A stretch of DNA of 6,976 bases from an uncultured Streptococcus sp. Its GTDB lineage: Bacteria > Bacillota > Bacilli > Lactobacillales > Streptococcaceae. Under the pieces are notes generated by a model that saw only the letters and a list, made by a program, of their open reading frames with translations, did no database searches and had not been told where the DNA came from. How positions within the stretch are numbered: the first letter of the stretch is position 1; each line of letters starts with the position of its first letter. A program made the position numbers and the translations under genes. The stretch covers positions 1 to 6,976 of the forward strand of contig CABREZ010000075.1 in NCBI GenBank assembly GCA_902470035.1. The letters run 5' to 3'. Shown piece after piece: positions 1 through 6,499 of this stretch.

Positions 1-33
1 GGACTCTCAGAGCCCTTTTCGATGAGATCAAGA

Positions 34-61
34 AAACACCATGTCCTAAGACATGGTGTTT
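34..61 (-). terminator. Intrinsic terminator of ldh
   Basis: A perfect inverted repeat (positions 34-45 against 50-61, 4-base loop) begins 10 bases past the ldh stop codon. Read on the minus strand, the right-hand arm ends in TTTT followed by CTTG, a short U-tract. Position, perfect stem and U-run support a Rho-independent terminator for a single-gene ldh transcript. The A-rich flank is asymmetric, so activity on the plus strand is less likely. Confidence 0.8.
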
Positions 62-71
62 AAGTATTTGG

Positions 72-1058
72 TTAGTTTTTAGAAGCTGCTTGGAATTCTG
101 GGTTCTTCCATGCTTCGTCGATAATCGCTTGCAATTCTTTTGCAGAAGCTTGCATTTTTTGTGTTTCAGCGTCGTTCAATGGAATGTTTACTGGACGAAC
201 GATACCGTGTGCACCAACGATCGCTGGTTGACCGATAAAGACGTTCTCAACTCCGTATTGACCTTCTTGGAAGACTGAAAGTGGAAGTACTGCATTTTCA
301 TCATCAAGGATAGCACGAGTAATACGAGCAAGGGCAACGGCGATACCGTAGTAAGTAGCACCTTTCTTGTTGATGATTGAGTAAGCAGCATCACGTACAG
401 AGATGAAGAGATCTACAAGGTCAGCTTCGTTCAAGTCACGGTTTGCTTGCAACCACTGTTCCAATTTCACACCAGCAACGTTAGCATGTGACCAAACAGC
501 GAACTCTGAGTCTCCGTGTTCACCCATGATGTAGGCGTGAACCGAACGTGCATCAACACCGATAGTTTCAGCAAGAGCTTGACGGAAACGAGCTGAGTCA
601 AGAGAAGTACCAGAACCGATAACACGTTCTTTAGGGAAACCTGAGAATTTCCAAGTAGAGTATGTCAAGACGTCAACTGGGTTAGCAGCTACAAGGAAGA
701 TACCGTTAAATCCTGAAGCAACGACTTGCTCAACGATAGATTTGTTGATGGCAAGGTTTTTACCAACGAGGTCAAGACGAGTTTCGCCTGGTTTTTGAGG
801 AGCGCCTGCTGTAATAACAACTAAGTCTGCATCCGCACAGTCTTCGTACTTAGCAGCATAGATCTTCTTAGGTGAAGTGAAGGCAAGGGCATGGCTAAGG
901 TCTTCTGCATCACCAACCGCTTTTTCAAATAATTGAGGGATTTCGATGATACCAAGTTCTTGTGCGATTCCTTGAGTAACAAGTGCAAAAGCGTAAGATG
1001 AACCTACCGCACCATCACCAACAAGGATAACTTTTTTATGTTGTTTAGTTAAAGTCAT
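72..1058 (-). CDS. ldh: L-lactate dehydrogenase
   Basis: This 328-residue enzyme reduces pyruvate to L-lactate with NADH, the NAD+-regenerating last step of homolactic fermentation; it is cytosolic and tetrameric in this family. Visible motifs are the Rossmann loop GDGAVGS (residues 14-20), the mobile active-site loop GAPQKPGETR (85-94, with the substrate-clamping Arg94), NPVD (126-129), the LDSARFR segment (153-159: Asp154 of the proton relay, Arg157 for the substrate carboxylate) and the catalytic His181 in GEHGDSEF. Arg159 and His174 match the positions that bind fructose-1,6-bisphosphate in allosteric bacterial LDHs, so activation by FBP is expected (inference). The length is normal and nothing is missing. 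The ATG at 1058 is preceded by AAGGAG at 1070-1075, 11 bases upstream. It is divergent from gyrA and followed by its own terminator, so it is probably monocistronic. Confidence 0.97.
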   Translation of the reverse strand: MTLTKQHKKVILVGDGAVGSSYAFALVTQGIAQELGIIEIPQLFEKAVGDAEDLSHALAFTSPKKIYAAKYEDCADADLVVITAGAPQKPGETRLDLVGKNLAINKSIVEQVVASGFNGIFLVAANPVDVLTYSTWKFSGFPKERVIGSGTSLDSARFRQALAETIGVDARSVHAYIMGEHGDSEFAVWSHANVAGVKLEQWLQANRDLNEADLVDLFISVRDAAYSIINKKGATYYGIAVALARITRAILDDENAVLPLSVFQEGQYGVENVFIGQPAIVGAHGIVRPVNIPLNDAETQKMQASAKELQAIIDEAWKNPEFQAASKN

Positions 1059-1106
1059 TTTCTAAACGTCTCCTTCATTTTTTTTGGGCTTTCCCCATTC
1101 GGTTTT

Positions 1107-1135
1107 ATTCTACCACTTTTGCATTTTTTTGTCAC
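1107..1135 (-). promoter_or_regulatory. Predicted sigma-A promoter of ldh
   Basis: On the minus strand a -35 box GTGACA (1130-1135) and a -10 box TAGAAT (1107-1112) are separated by exactly 17 bp. Each differs from consensus at one position. The predicted start is near 1100, giving a leader of about 42 bases that contains the ldh RBS. This is the only well-formed minus-strand promoter I see between ldh and gyrA. Confidence 0.7.
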
Positions 1136-1158
1136 GATTTTACGCCTAATTTGGATGA

Positions 1159-1172
1159 TGTAAACGTTTTTA
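1159..1172. promoter_or_regulatory. Predicted CcpA binding site (cre) upstream of ldh
   Basis: TGTAAACGTTTTTA matches the Gram-positive cre consensus TGWNANCGNTNWCA at 13 of 14 positions (a T replaces the C at position 13). Its centre is about 66 bp upstream of the predicted ldh start and upstream of the -35. That placement fits activation rather than blocking. CcpA is known to activate the lactate dehydrogenase operon in Lactococcus lactis. The site is also about 58 bp upstream of the predicted gyrA start, so an effect on gyrA cannot be excluded. Confidence 0.65.
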
Positions 1173-1208
1173 CTCTTGTGTTCCGAAGGAGAAAAAAAGC
1201 ACTAAATG

Positions 1209-1217
1209 TGTTATAAT
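1209..1217 (+). promoter_or_regulatory. Extended -10 promoter of gyrA-srtA
   Basis: A consensus -10 TATAAT (1212-1217) is preceded by the extended TG motif at 1209-1210. No recognisable -35 lies 16-18 bp upstream, where the sequence is a purine-rich run (GAAGGAGAAAAAAAG). Extended -10 promoters often work without a good -35. The predicted start is near 1224, and the gyrA RBS (GAGAGG, 1238-1243) follows. Confidence 0.65.
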
Positions 1218-1253
1218 AGTATGGTGAATTAATTAAAGAGAGGCATTGTTTTA

Positions 1254-3716
1254 ATGCAGGATAATAACTTAGTTGATGTTAATTTAGCATCGGAAATGAA
1301 GACCAGTTTTATCGATTACGCTATGAGTGTTATCGTGTCTCGGGCTCTTCCTGACGTTCGAGATGGTTTAAAACCAGTTCATCGTCGAATCCTATATGGA
1401 ATGAATGAACTTGGTGTTACGCCAGATAAACCGCATAAGAAATCTGCCCGTATTACTGGGGATGTTATGGGTAAATATCATCCGCATGGGGACTCCTCTA
1501 TTTATGAGGCTATGGTTCGAATGGCTCAATGGTGGAGTTATCGTTACATGCTTGTAGATGGGCATGGGAACTTTGGTTCTATGGACGGTGATGGTGCTGC
1601 CGCGCAACGTTATACCGAAGCACGTATGAGCAAGATTGCTCTTGAAATGCTTCGCGATATCAATAAAAATACCGTTGATTTTGTTGCTAATTATGATGCC
1701 AATGAACGAGAACCTGTTGTTTTACCAGCTCGTTTCCCAAATCTTTTGGTCAATGGTGCCACAGGGATTGCCGTTGGTATGGCGACAAATATCCCGCCAC
1801 ACAACCTCGGTGAGTCTATTGATGCTGTCAAGTTAATGATGGACAATCCTGATGTGACAACGCGTGAGTTGATGGAAGTCCTTCCTGGACCAGACTTCCC
1901 TACTGGGGCCTTGGTCATGGGCAAATCAGGTATTCATAAGGCCTATGAAACAGGAAAGGGCTCAATTGTCTTACGTTCTCGCACGGAGATTGAAGAGACT
2001 AAAACAGGGCGCGAACGCATTGTCGTTACAGAATTCCCTTATATGGTCAATAAGACTAAAGTGCATGAACACATCGTTCGCTTGGTTCAAGAAAAACGAA
2101 TTGATGGAATTACGGCAGTTCGAGATGAGTCCAACCGTGAAGGGGTTCGTTTCGTCATTGAAGTCCGTCGCGATGCATCAGCCAATGTTATCTTAAACAA
2201 CCTCTTCAAGATGACCCAAATGCAGACCAACTTTGGTTTCAACATGTTGGCTATCCAAAACGGTGTCCCTAAGATTCTCTCTCTTCGTGAGATCCTAGGA
2301 TCTTATATTGAGCACCAAAAAGAAGTAGTGACTCGTCGGACGATTTTTGATAAAGAGAAGGCGGAAGCTCGTGCCCATATCTTGGAAGGTCTCTTAATCG
2401 CTCTTGATCACATCGATGAAGTGATTAAAATCATCCGTAATAGCCAGACAGATGCAGAAGCTCAAGCTGAATTGATGAGTAAGTTTAAGCTTTCTGAGCG
2501 CCAAAGTCAAGCTATCTTGGATATGCGTCTTCGTCGTTTGACTGGTTTGGAACGTGATAAGATTCAAAGCGAATACGATGACCTCATTGCTTTGATTGCT
2601 GATCTCGCTGACATTTTAGCCAAGCCAGAGCGTGTGGTCGCGATCATCAAGGAAGAGCTGGATGAAGTAAAACGCAAGTTTGGAGATCCACGTCGCACGG
2701 AGTTGATGGTGGGAGAAGTTCTTTCACTGGAAGACGAAGACTTGATTGAAGAGACCAATGTATTGATTACACTGTCTAATAAAGGCTACATCAAACGCTT
2801 GGATCAGGATGAATTTACTGCTCAAAAACGTGGGGGACGTGGTGTTCAAGGTACAGGGGTCAAGGATGATGACTTTGTCCGTGAATTGGTTTCTACCAGT
2901 ACCCATGATCGTTTGCTCTTCTTTACCAATAAGGGTCGGGTATATCGTCTCAAAGGCTATGAAATCCCTGAATACGGCCGTACAGCTAAGGGACTTCCGA
3001 TTGTCAACTTGCTGAAGCTAGACGATGGAGAATCCATTCAGACAATTATAAACGTCGCTCAGGATCGTAGTGAAGACGCCTATCTCTTCTTTACAACCCG
3101 TTCAGGTTTGGTGAAACGGACTAGTGTAGCTGAGTTTGCCAATATTCGTCAAAATGGGTTGAAAGCTCTTAACCTCAAAGATGAGGATGAACTGATCAAC
3201 GTCTTCCTCACTGATGGGAATACGGACGTTATCATTGGGACTAAATTTGGGTATTCTGTCCGCTTCAAAGAGTCTGTTGTACGGAATATGGGGCGTTCAG
3301 CAACTGGTGTCCGAGGTGTCAACCTTCGTCCAGGAGACCAAGTGGTCGGTGCAAGCGTCATTACAGATCAAGATGAAGTATTGATCATCACTGAAAAGGG
3401 ATACGGTAAACGCACGCGTGCAGATGAGTATCCAACAAAAGGACGTGGTGGTAAAGGGATTAAAACTGCTAATGTAGCTGATAAAAATGGTCCTCTAGCT
3501 GGACTCATGACTGTCAAAGGAGATGAGGATTTGATGATTATCACCAATACAGGCGTCATGATTCGTACCAGCGTTGCCAATATTTCTCAAACTGGACGTT
3601 CGACCATGGGTGTAAAAGTCATGCGTCTGGATCAAGATGCCCAGATCGTAACCTTTACAACGGTTCAAGCTGACGAAAAAGATGAGTCAGAGACTGAAAC
3701 TGAAAGTGAAGGGTAG
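1254..3716 (+). CDS. gyrA: DNA gyrase subunit A
   Basis: This 820-residue subunit breaks and rejoins DNA in the GyrA2GyrB2 complex, which introduces negative supercoils using ATP. The N-terminal breakage-reunion domain includes the DNA-linking Tyr120 in the QRYTEAR motif and the quinolone-resistance region around residues 67-106. Ser81 and Glu85 there are wild type. A long helical region lies around residues 365-480, and the C-terminal beta-pinwheel that wraps DNA begins near residue 490. QKRGGRG at 524-530 is the GyrA box, which separates this protein from the topoisomerase IV subunit ParC; a related KGRGGKG lies near residue 730. The protein ends in an acidic tail rich in Asp, Glu, Ser and Thr. 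The ATG at 1254 has GAGAGG 10 bases upstream. The stop is followed after 8 bases by srtA, so the two genes should share a transcript. Confidence 0.98.
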   Translation: MQDNNLVDVNLASEMKTSFIDYAMSVIVSRALPDVRDGLKPVHRRILYGMNELGVTPDKPHKKSARITGDVMGKYHPHGDSSIYEAMVRMAQWWSYRYMLVDGHGNFGSMDGDGAAAQRYTEARMSKIALEMLRDINKNTVDFVANYDANEREPVVLPARFPNLLVNGATGIAVGMATNIPPHNLGESIDAVKLMMDNPDVTTRELMEVLPGPDFPTGALVMGKSGIHKAYETGKGSIVLRSRTEIEETKTGRERIVVTEFPYMVNKTKVHEHIVRLVQEKRIDGITAVRDESNREGVRFVIEVRRDASANVILNNLFKMTQMQTNFGFNMLAIQNGVPKILSLREILGSYIEHQKEVVTRRTIFDKEKAEARAHILEGLLIALDHIDEVIKIIRNSQTDAEAQAELMSKFKLSERQSQAILDMRLRRLTGLERDKIQSEYDDLIALIADLADILAKPERVVAIIKEELDEVKRKFGDPRRTELMVGEVLSLEDEDLIEETNVLITLSNKGYIKRLDQDEFTAQKRGGRGVQGTGVKDDDFVRELVSTSTHDRLLFFTNKGRVYRLKGYEIPEYGRTAKGLPIVNLLKLDDGESIQTIINVAQDRSEDAYLFFTTRSGLVKRTSVAEFANIRQNGLKALNLKDEDELINVFLTDGNTDVIIGTKFGYSVRFKESVVRNMGRSATGVRGVNLRPGDQVVGASVITDQDEVLIITEKGYGKRTRADEYPTKGRGGKGIKTANVADKNGPLAGLMTVKGDEDLMIITNTGVMIRTSVANISQTGRSTMGVKVMRLDQDAQIVTFTTVQADEKDESETETESEG

Positions 3717-3724
3717 GATAAGAA

Positions 3725-4471
3725 ATGGCTTCAAGAAGAAAAAAGAAGAAAACAAGCTTACGCAATCGCTTGATTAATATCTTTGCTACCTTGCTGATCC
3801 TTTTGTCTATTGCTCTGATCTTTAATGCTCCGATTCGGAACATGATCATGGTTTGGCATACCAATCAGTACCAGGTTAGCAAGGTATCGAAAAAGACCAT
3901 CGATAAGAATAAAGATGCCAAGACTAGCTTTGATTTTAAAGAAGTTAAATCGCTTTCTACAGAATCTGTTATCAATGCCCAGTGGCAGGCACAGAAGTTG
4001 CCTGTTATTGGGGGGATTGCCATTCCAGAATTGAAAATGAACCTTCCGATTTTTAAAGGCTTAGATAATGTGGGACTCTATTATGGGGCAGGTACTATGA
4101 AAGAGGACCAAGTTATGGGGCAAAGGAATTACTCCCTGGCTAGTCACCATGTCTTTGGTTTGACCGGGGCAAATGAAATGCTCTTTTCTCCATTAGAACA
4201 TGCCAAAGCTGGAATGAAAATCTATATCACTGATAAGGAAAAAGTCTATACCTATGTCATCAATTCTGTTGAAACAGTGACGCCAGATCGAGTCGATGTC
4301 ATAGCAGATAGAGAAGGGGTAAATGAAATTACCCTGGTGACCTGTGAGGATGCTGCAGCAACTTATCGTACGATTGTAAAAGGTACTTTGGAAACTTCAG
4401 TAGATTACTCAAAAGCACCAAAAGATATACTAGAAGCTTTCACTGAATCTTATAATCAAATGCAATTATAA
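3725..4471 (+). CDS. srtA: Class A sortase (housekeeping sortase A)
   Basis: This 248-residue membrane-anchored transpeptidase cleaves LPXTG-type surface proteins between Thr and Gly and joins them to the cell-wall precursor. A basic cytoplasmic start (RRKKKK) is followed by one hydrophobic segment at about residues 16-35, giving an N-in, C-out topology. The catalytic triad is visible: His141 in LASHHVFG, Cys207 in TLVTC and Arg215 in ATYRTIVKG. The PVIGGIAIPEL stretch (about 93-103) is the usual start of the sortase barrel. Length and motifs match streptococcal SrtA rather than pilin sortases. The ATG lies 8 bases after the gyrA stop with only a weak AGG-containing RBS overlapping that stop, so translation may be coupled to gyrA. 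No separate promoter is visible. No LPXTG substrate or pilin gene is nearby, which fits the general-purpose enzyme. Confidence 0.96.
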   Translation: MASRRKKKKTSLRNRLINIFATLLILLSIALIFNAPIRNMIMVWHTNQYQVSKVSKKTIDKNKDAKTSFDFKEVKSLSTESVINAQWQAQKLPVIGGIAIPELKMNLPIFKGLDNVGLYYGAGTMKEDQVMGQRNYSLASHHVFGLTGANEMLFSPLEHAKAGMKIYITDKEKVYTYVINSVETVTPDRVDVIADREGVNEITLVTCEDAAATYRTIVKGTLETSVDYSKAPKDILEAFTESYNQMQL

Positions 4472-4478
4472 TCAACTT

Positions 4479-4505
4479 AAAAAGAGGTCCTTGACCTCTT
4501 TTTTT
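4479..4505 (+). terminator. Intrinsic terminator of gyrA-srtA
   Basis: An 11-bp perfect stem (4479-4489 with 4493-4503; core AGAGGTC/GACCTCT) with a 3-base loop runs into seven T residues on the plus strand. It starts 7 bases after the srtA stop. The A-run on the left arm could let it work on the other strand, but no minus-strand gene approaches from the right. Confidence 0.9.
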
Positions 4506-4582
4506 GTTAATTTTCTGCCAACTTGTAAGAGGATAGTCATAAAATGTTACCTGACTGACATATTTTTGCATGCTTTCTATTT

Positions 4583-4588
4583 TATAAT
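4583..4588 (+). promoter_or_regulatory. Predicted -10 of the 92-residue gene
   Basis: A consensus TATAAT lies 34 bases upstream of the next start codon and after the gyrA-srtA terminator, so this gene needs its own promoter. No -35 is found at 16-18 bp; the nearest TTGACA-like sequence is CTGACA at 4555-4560, 22 bp away. The -10 sits inside a 7-bp palindrome (TTCTATT at 4575-4581, AATAGAA at 4586-4592), which could be an operator or simply AT-rich sequence. Confidence 0.5.
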
Positions 4589-4622
4589 AGAAGAGTGATA
4601 GATAGAAGCTTGGAGGAACCGA

Positions 4623-4901
4623 ATGCACACAGAAGATATCTATACTTTGTTAAGAAACTTCTATGGCTTACTGGTCAATGATTTTCCAAAAACGGGGCTC
4701 ATTACCAAGGGGATCTACGAAGTTGAACAGGTCTTTGAAACCATTAAAAACCTTCCTGATAATCAAGAGCACTTAATTCGATACGAAATTCGTCAATTCC
4801 TAGCGACTTTGGAACAAGTGCAAGAAGGCTATAGAATTAACTTTTCAAACGAAGAAAATCGAATCCTTGAAAACCTAAGAGAAGTAGTTTGTCCTATATA
4901 A
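4623..4901 (+). CDS. Small hypothetical protein (92 residues)
   Basis: I do not recognise this protein. It is probably a real gene: it has a strong RBS (GGAGG, 4612-4616, 6 bases before the ATG), a consensus -10 upstream and ordinary streptococcal composition. The protein looks soluble and mostly helical. A leucine/phenylalanine-bearing N-terminal stretch (residues 4-20), a middle stretch (about 31-45) and a long charged helix (about 47-67) are suggested by the pattern of hydrophobic residues. There is no signal peptide, membrane segment, Cys pair or DNA-binding motif; the single Cys is near the C-terminus (VVCPI). It sits between srtA and radC, with its own promoter and no terminator with a clear GC core before the radC leader hairpin. 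Function cannot be assigned. Confidence 0.75.
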   Translation: MHTEDIYTLLRNFYGLLVNDFPKTGLITKGIYEVEQVFETIKNLPDNQEHLIRYEIRQFLATLEQVQEGYRINFSNEENRILENLREVVCPI

Positions 4902-4925
4902 ATTTTATACAGAATCATCCATTTT

Positions 4926-4962
4926 CCTCCTCAATTGCGAATTATTAATTGAGGAGGTTTTT
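4926..4962 (+). promoter_or_regulatory. Hairpin sequestering the radC RBS, followed by a T-run
   Basis: CCTCCTCAATT (4926-4936) and AATTGAGGAGG (4947-4957) form a perfect 11-bp inverted repeat with a 10-base loop. The right arm contains the whole radC ribosome binding site GAGGAGG (4951-4957), and TTTTT (4958-4962) runs straight into the ATG at 4963. In a transcript entering from the upstream gene, the RBS would be paired, and the stem plus U5 also resembles a weak intrinsic terminator. The structure is seen in the sequence; the regulatory role is inference. Confidence 0.7.
4936..4943 (+). promoter_or_regulatory. Possible degenerate cin-box (ComX promoter) of radC
   Basis: TGCGAATT matches the streptococcal competence sigma factor element TACGAATA at 6 of 8 positions and keeps the CGAAT core. 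A TTTT run lies 10 bases upstream (4922-4925). radC is a late competence (ComX-dependent) gene in S. pneumoniae, and no convincing sigma-A promoter is visible in the 61 bases before radC. Transcription from here would start near 4950, just before the RBS. Two mismatches in eight make this tentative. Confidence 0.4.
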
Positions 4963-5646
4963 ATGTATCATATTGTATTTCAAGAATCTGGTCTTTTACC
5001 TAGAGAACGTTTGCTAACAGAAGGCCCTGATAAGCTCAGTCATCAAGAATTGCTATCCATCTTATTACGGACGGGGAATAAAAAGAAAACAGTCTACGAG
5101 ATTGCTCAAGACTTGTTGGGCTCGCTAAAGAGTTTAAAGGAACTGGCTAGTATGAGCTTTCAGGAGTTACAGGAAGTTCCAGGAATTGGGAAAGTTAAGG
5201 CCATTGAGCTATTAGCTGCTATTGAACTTGGGAAACGAATCCAGACCTCTCAAGTGATTGAAACGGAACAAATCATGAGTAGTCAGAAGCTGGCAAAAAT
5301 GATGCAACAAAAAATAGGCCATGAGAAACAGGAGCATTTACTGGCCTTGTATCTGAATACCCAAAATCAAATTATTCATCAGCAAGTAATTTTTATCGGT
5401 ACAGTCAATCGTAGCATTGCAGAACCTCGAGAGATATTGCACTATGCCATCAAGCATATGGCCACGTCCTTAATCTTAGTTCACAACCATCCATCCGGAA
5501 TCATTCATCCGAGCAAGAATGATGATGGCGTCACTCAACTAATGATTGAAGCCTGCAATTGTCTAGGAATTGTTTTTCTTGACCATCTGATTGTTTCAAC
5601 TGATGATTATTACAGCTACCGGGAGGAGACAGATTTATTGGTATAG
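4963..5646 (+). CDS. radC: RadC family JAB1/MPN-domain protein
   Basis: This 227-residue protein is full length for the family. The N-terminal part (about 1-95) has the RadC opening LLPRERL (11-17) and a helix-hairpin-helix DNA-binding motif (LQEVPGIGKVKAIELLAAIELG region, 69-90). The C-terminal MPN/JAB domain carries the metal-binding signature HNHPSG-x7-D: His174, His176 and Asp187, with an upstream Glu near 121-124 as the likely fourth element. The biochemical role is unsettled. Despite the name, in S. pneumoniae the gene is competence-induced yet dispensable for transformation and repair. The start is fixed by GAGGAGG 5 bases before the ATG. It is a lone downstream gene, convergent with rex, and its leader contains a hairpin that covers the RBS. 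Confidence 0.95.
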   Translation: MYHIVFQESGLLPRERLLTEGPDKLSHQELLSILLRTGNKKKTVYEIAQDLLGSLKSLKELASMSFQELQEVPGIGKVKAIELLAAIELGKRIQTSQVIETEQIMSSQKLAKMMQQKIGHEKQEHLLALYLNTQNQIIHQQVIFIGTVNRSIAEPREILHYAIKHMATSLILVHNHPSGIIHPSKNDDGVTQLMIEACNCLGIVFLDHLIVSTDDYYSYREETDLLV

Positions 5647-5649
5647 AAA

Positions 5650-5677
5650 AGAGGCTGGGACAAAAGTCCTAGCCTCT
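5650..5677 (+). terminator. Hairpin after radC, possible terminator
   Basis: A 12-bp stem (AGAGGCTGGGAC against GTCCTAGCCTCT, one G-U pair, loop AAAA) begins 4 bases after the radC stop. It is the strongest local hairpin in the gap and the natural candidate for ending the radC transcript. The sequence after it (CAATTGTCTTT) lacks a clean U-tract, so classical Rho-independent termination is uncertain. It is also the left end of the larger repeat. Confidence 0.45.
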
Positions 5678-5825
5678 CAATTGTCTTTGGATTATCGAGC
5701 AAGACGCAGTGGTTGAGTGGGCTCTACTATGCTGATTTCATCAGCTTTTACAGCCCTACTCAACTGTGCGGAGGTGGGACGACGAAATCGAATTCTAATG
5801 AATTACCGATTTCTGTCCCACTCTC
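5650..5825. repeat. Structured intergenic repeat of three hairpins between radC and rex
   Basis: The gap between the convergent radC and rex is filled by three successive hairpins. H1 is 5650-5677: a 12-bp stem with one G-U pair and an AAAA loop. H2 is 5705-5770: CGCA/TGCG, GTTGAGT/ACTCAAC and GGGCT/AGCCC segments enclosing a perfect small hairpin GCTGAT-TTC-ATCAGC at 5731-5745. H3 is 5771-5825: GTGGGAC/GTCCCAC, GAAATCG/CGATTTC and AATTC/GAATT segments with a TAAT loop. TGGGACA in H1 (5656-5662) can also pair with TGTCCCA (5814-5820) at the far end, closing the whole element. The sequence resembles an intergenic repeat I recall from many oral streptococcal genomes, and it is not the pneumococcal BOX or RUP element. 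It may serve as a two-way transcription barrier, although U-tracts are poor. Only one copy is in the window, so the repeat status rests on memory. Confidence 0.65.
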
Positions 5826-5832
5826 TTGCTTA

Positions 5833-6477
5833 TCATGAATTTTTGCGCATAAAGTAGAGAAGGGTTTGCAGTTCGCTGGTTAGATCGACATATTGGACAA
5901 CCACATCCTTTGGAACTGTTAGGTGTACTGGAGAAAAGCTAAGGATTCCCTTGATACCAGCTTCGACCAGTAAATCTGCAACTTCTTGAGATTTTACACT
6001 TGGAACGGTTAAAATAGCTGTTTGAATCTCTTGTCCCTCTAGTTTTTCTTTTAGTGTGGAGATGCCGTAAATCGGAATACCATCCTTACTTTTAGTACCG
6101 ACTAAGTCATGATCATCTGTATCAAATGCCATAACAATTTTCATTTTGTTTCGCTCATGGAAGCGATAGTGAAGCAGGGCACTTCCCATATTTCCAATCC
6201 CGACGATAGCAACATTGGTGATGGAGTTATCATTTAAGAGATCTGCGAAGAAGTTCATTAACTTTTTGACATCATAACCAAAACCACGTCGTCCTAACTC
6301 TCCGAAGTAGGAGAAGTCGCGACGAACAGTCGCGGAGTCAATACCGATGGCTTCAGCAATCTGTTTTGAATTTGCTCGCTCGATTTTCTCTGCATTAAAG
6401 CGTTTAAAAATGCGGTAATACAGGGAGAGTCGTTTGGCAGTAGCACGAGGAATTGGATTAGTCTTATCTTGTTTCAC
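5833..6477 (-). CDS. rex: Redox-sensing transcriptional repressor Rex
   Basis: Rex is a dimeric repressor that binds DNA when NAD+ is high and lets go when NADH rises, controlling fermentation and NADH-recycling genes. From the GTG at 6477 the protein is 214 residues, close to the family norm. An N-terminal winged helix (about 1-80) includes NSKQIAEAIGIDSATVRRDFSYFG and the conserved GRRGFGYDV. A Rossmann domain follows with GIGNMG (93-98) and Asp119 in AFDTD, as expected for NAD(H). The C-terminal swap helix ends in SELQTLLYFMR. The start was chosen because an in-frame ATG at 6528 would add 17 residues not typical of Rex and would lie upstream of the predicted transcription start. GAAAGG (6488-6493) sits 10 bases before the GTG. 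It has its own promoter and is preceded by a terminator, so it is not simply part of the upstream operon. Confidence 0.95.
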   Translation of the reverse strand: MKQDKTNPIPRATAKRLSLYYRIFKRFNAEKIERANSKQIAEAIGIDSATVRRDFSYFGELGRRGFGYDVKKLMNFFADLLNDNSITNVAIVGIGNMGSALLHYRFHERNKMKIVMAFDTDDHDLVGTKSKDGIPIYGISTLKEKLEGQEIQTAILTVPSVKSQEVADLLVEAGIKGILSFSPVHLTVPKDVVVQYVDLTSELQTLLYFMRKNS

Positions 6478-6499
6478 AATATCACAACCTTTCAAATCT

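Noticed and set aside
1..15. Small hairpin at the left edge (GGACTC/GAGCCC arms, 3-base loop)
   Set aside because: It is cut by the window edge, has a G-T pair and no visible T-run, and no gene can be assigned to positions 1-32.
188..394. Short open frames inside ldh (for example 90-278 plus, 188-394 minus)
   Set aside because: They lie wholly within ldh in other frames, lack RBS support and encode no recognisable protein; similar short frames inside gyrA, srtA and the srtA 3' region were dropped for the same reason.
1059..1253. Rex operator in the ldh-gyrA interval, expected because LDH consumes NADH
   Set aside because: Only isolated TTGTG-like half sites are present; no TTGTGAA-N4-TTCACAA palindrome was found on either strand.
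3655..3864. Minus-strand open frame across the gyrA-srtA junction
   Set aside because: It is antisense to two well-supported genes, its hydrophobic stretch merely mirrors the sortase coding sequence, and no RBS or promoter supports it.
5650..5825. Pneumococcal BOX or RUP element, or a riboswitch, in the radC-rex gap
   Set aside because: The sequence lacks the hallmarks I know for BOX and RUP, and the element lies downstream of both converging genes, which does not suit a riboswitch.
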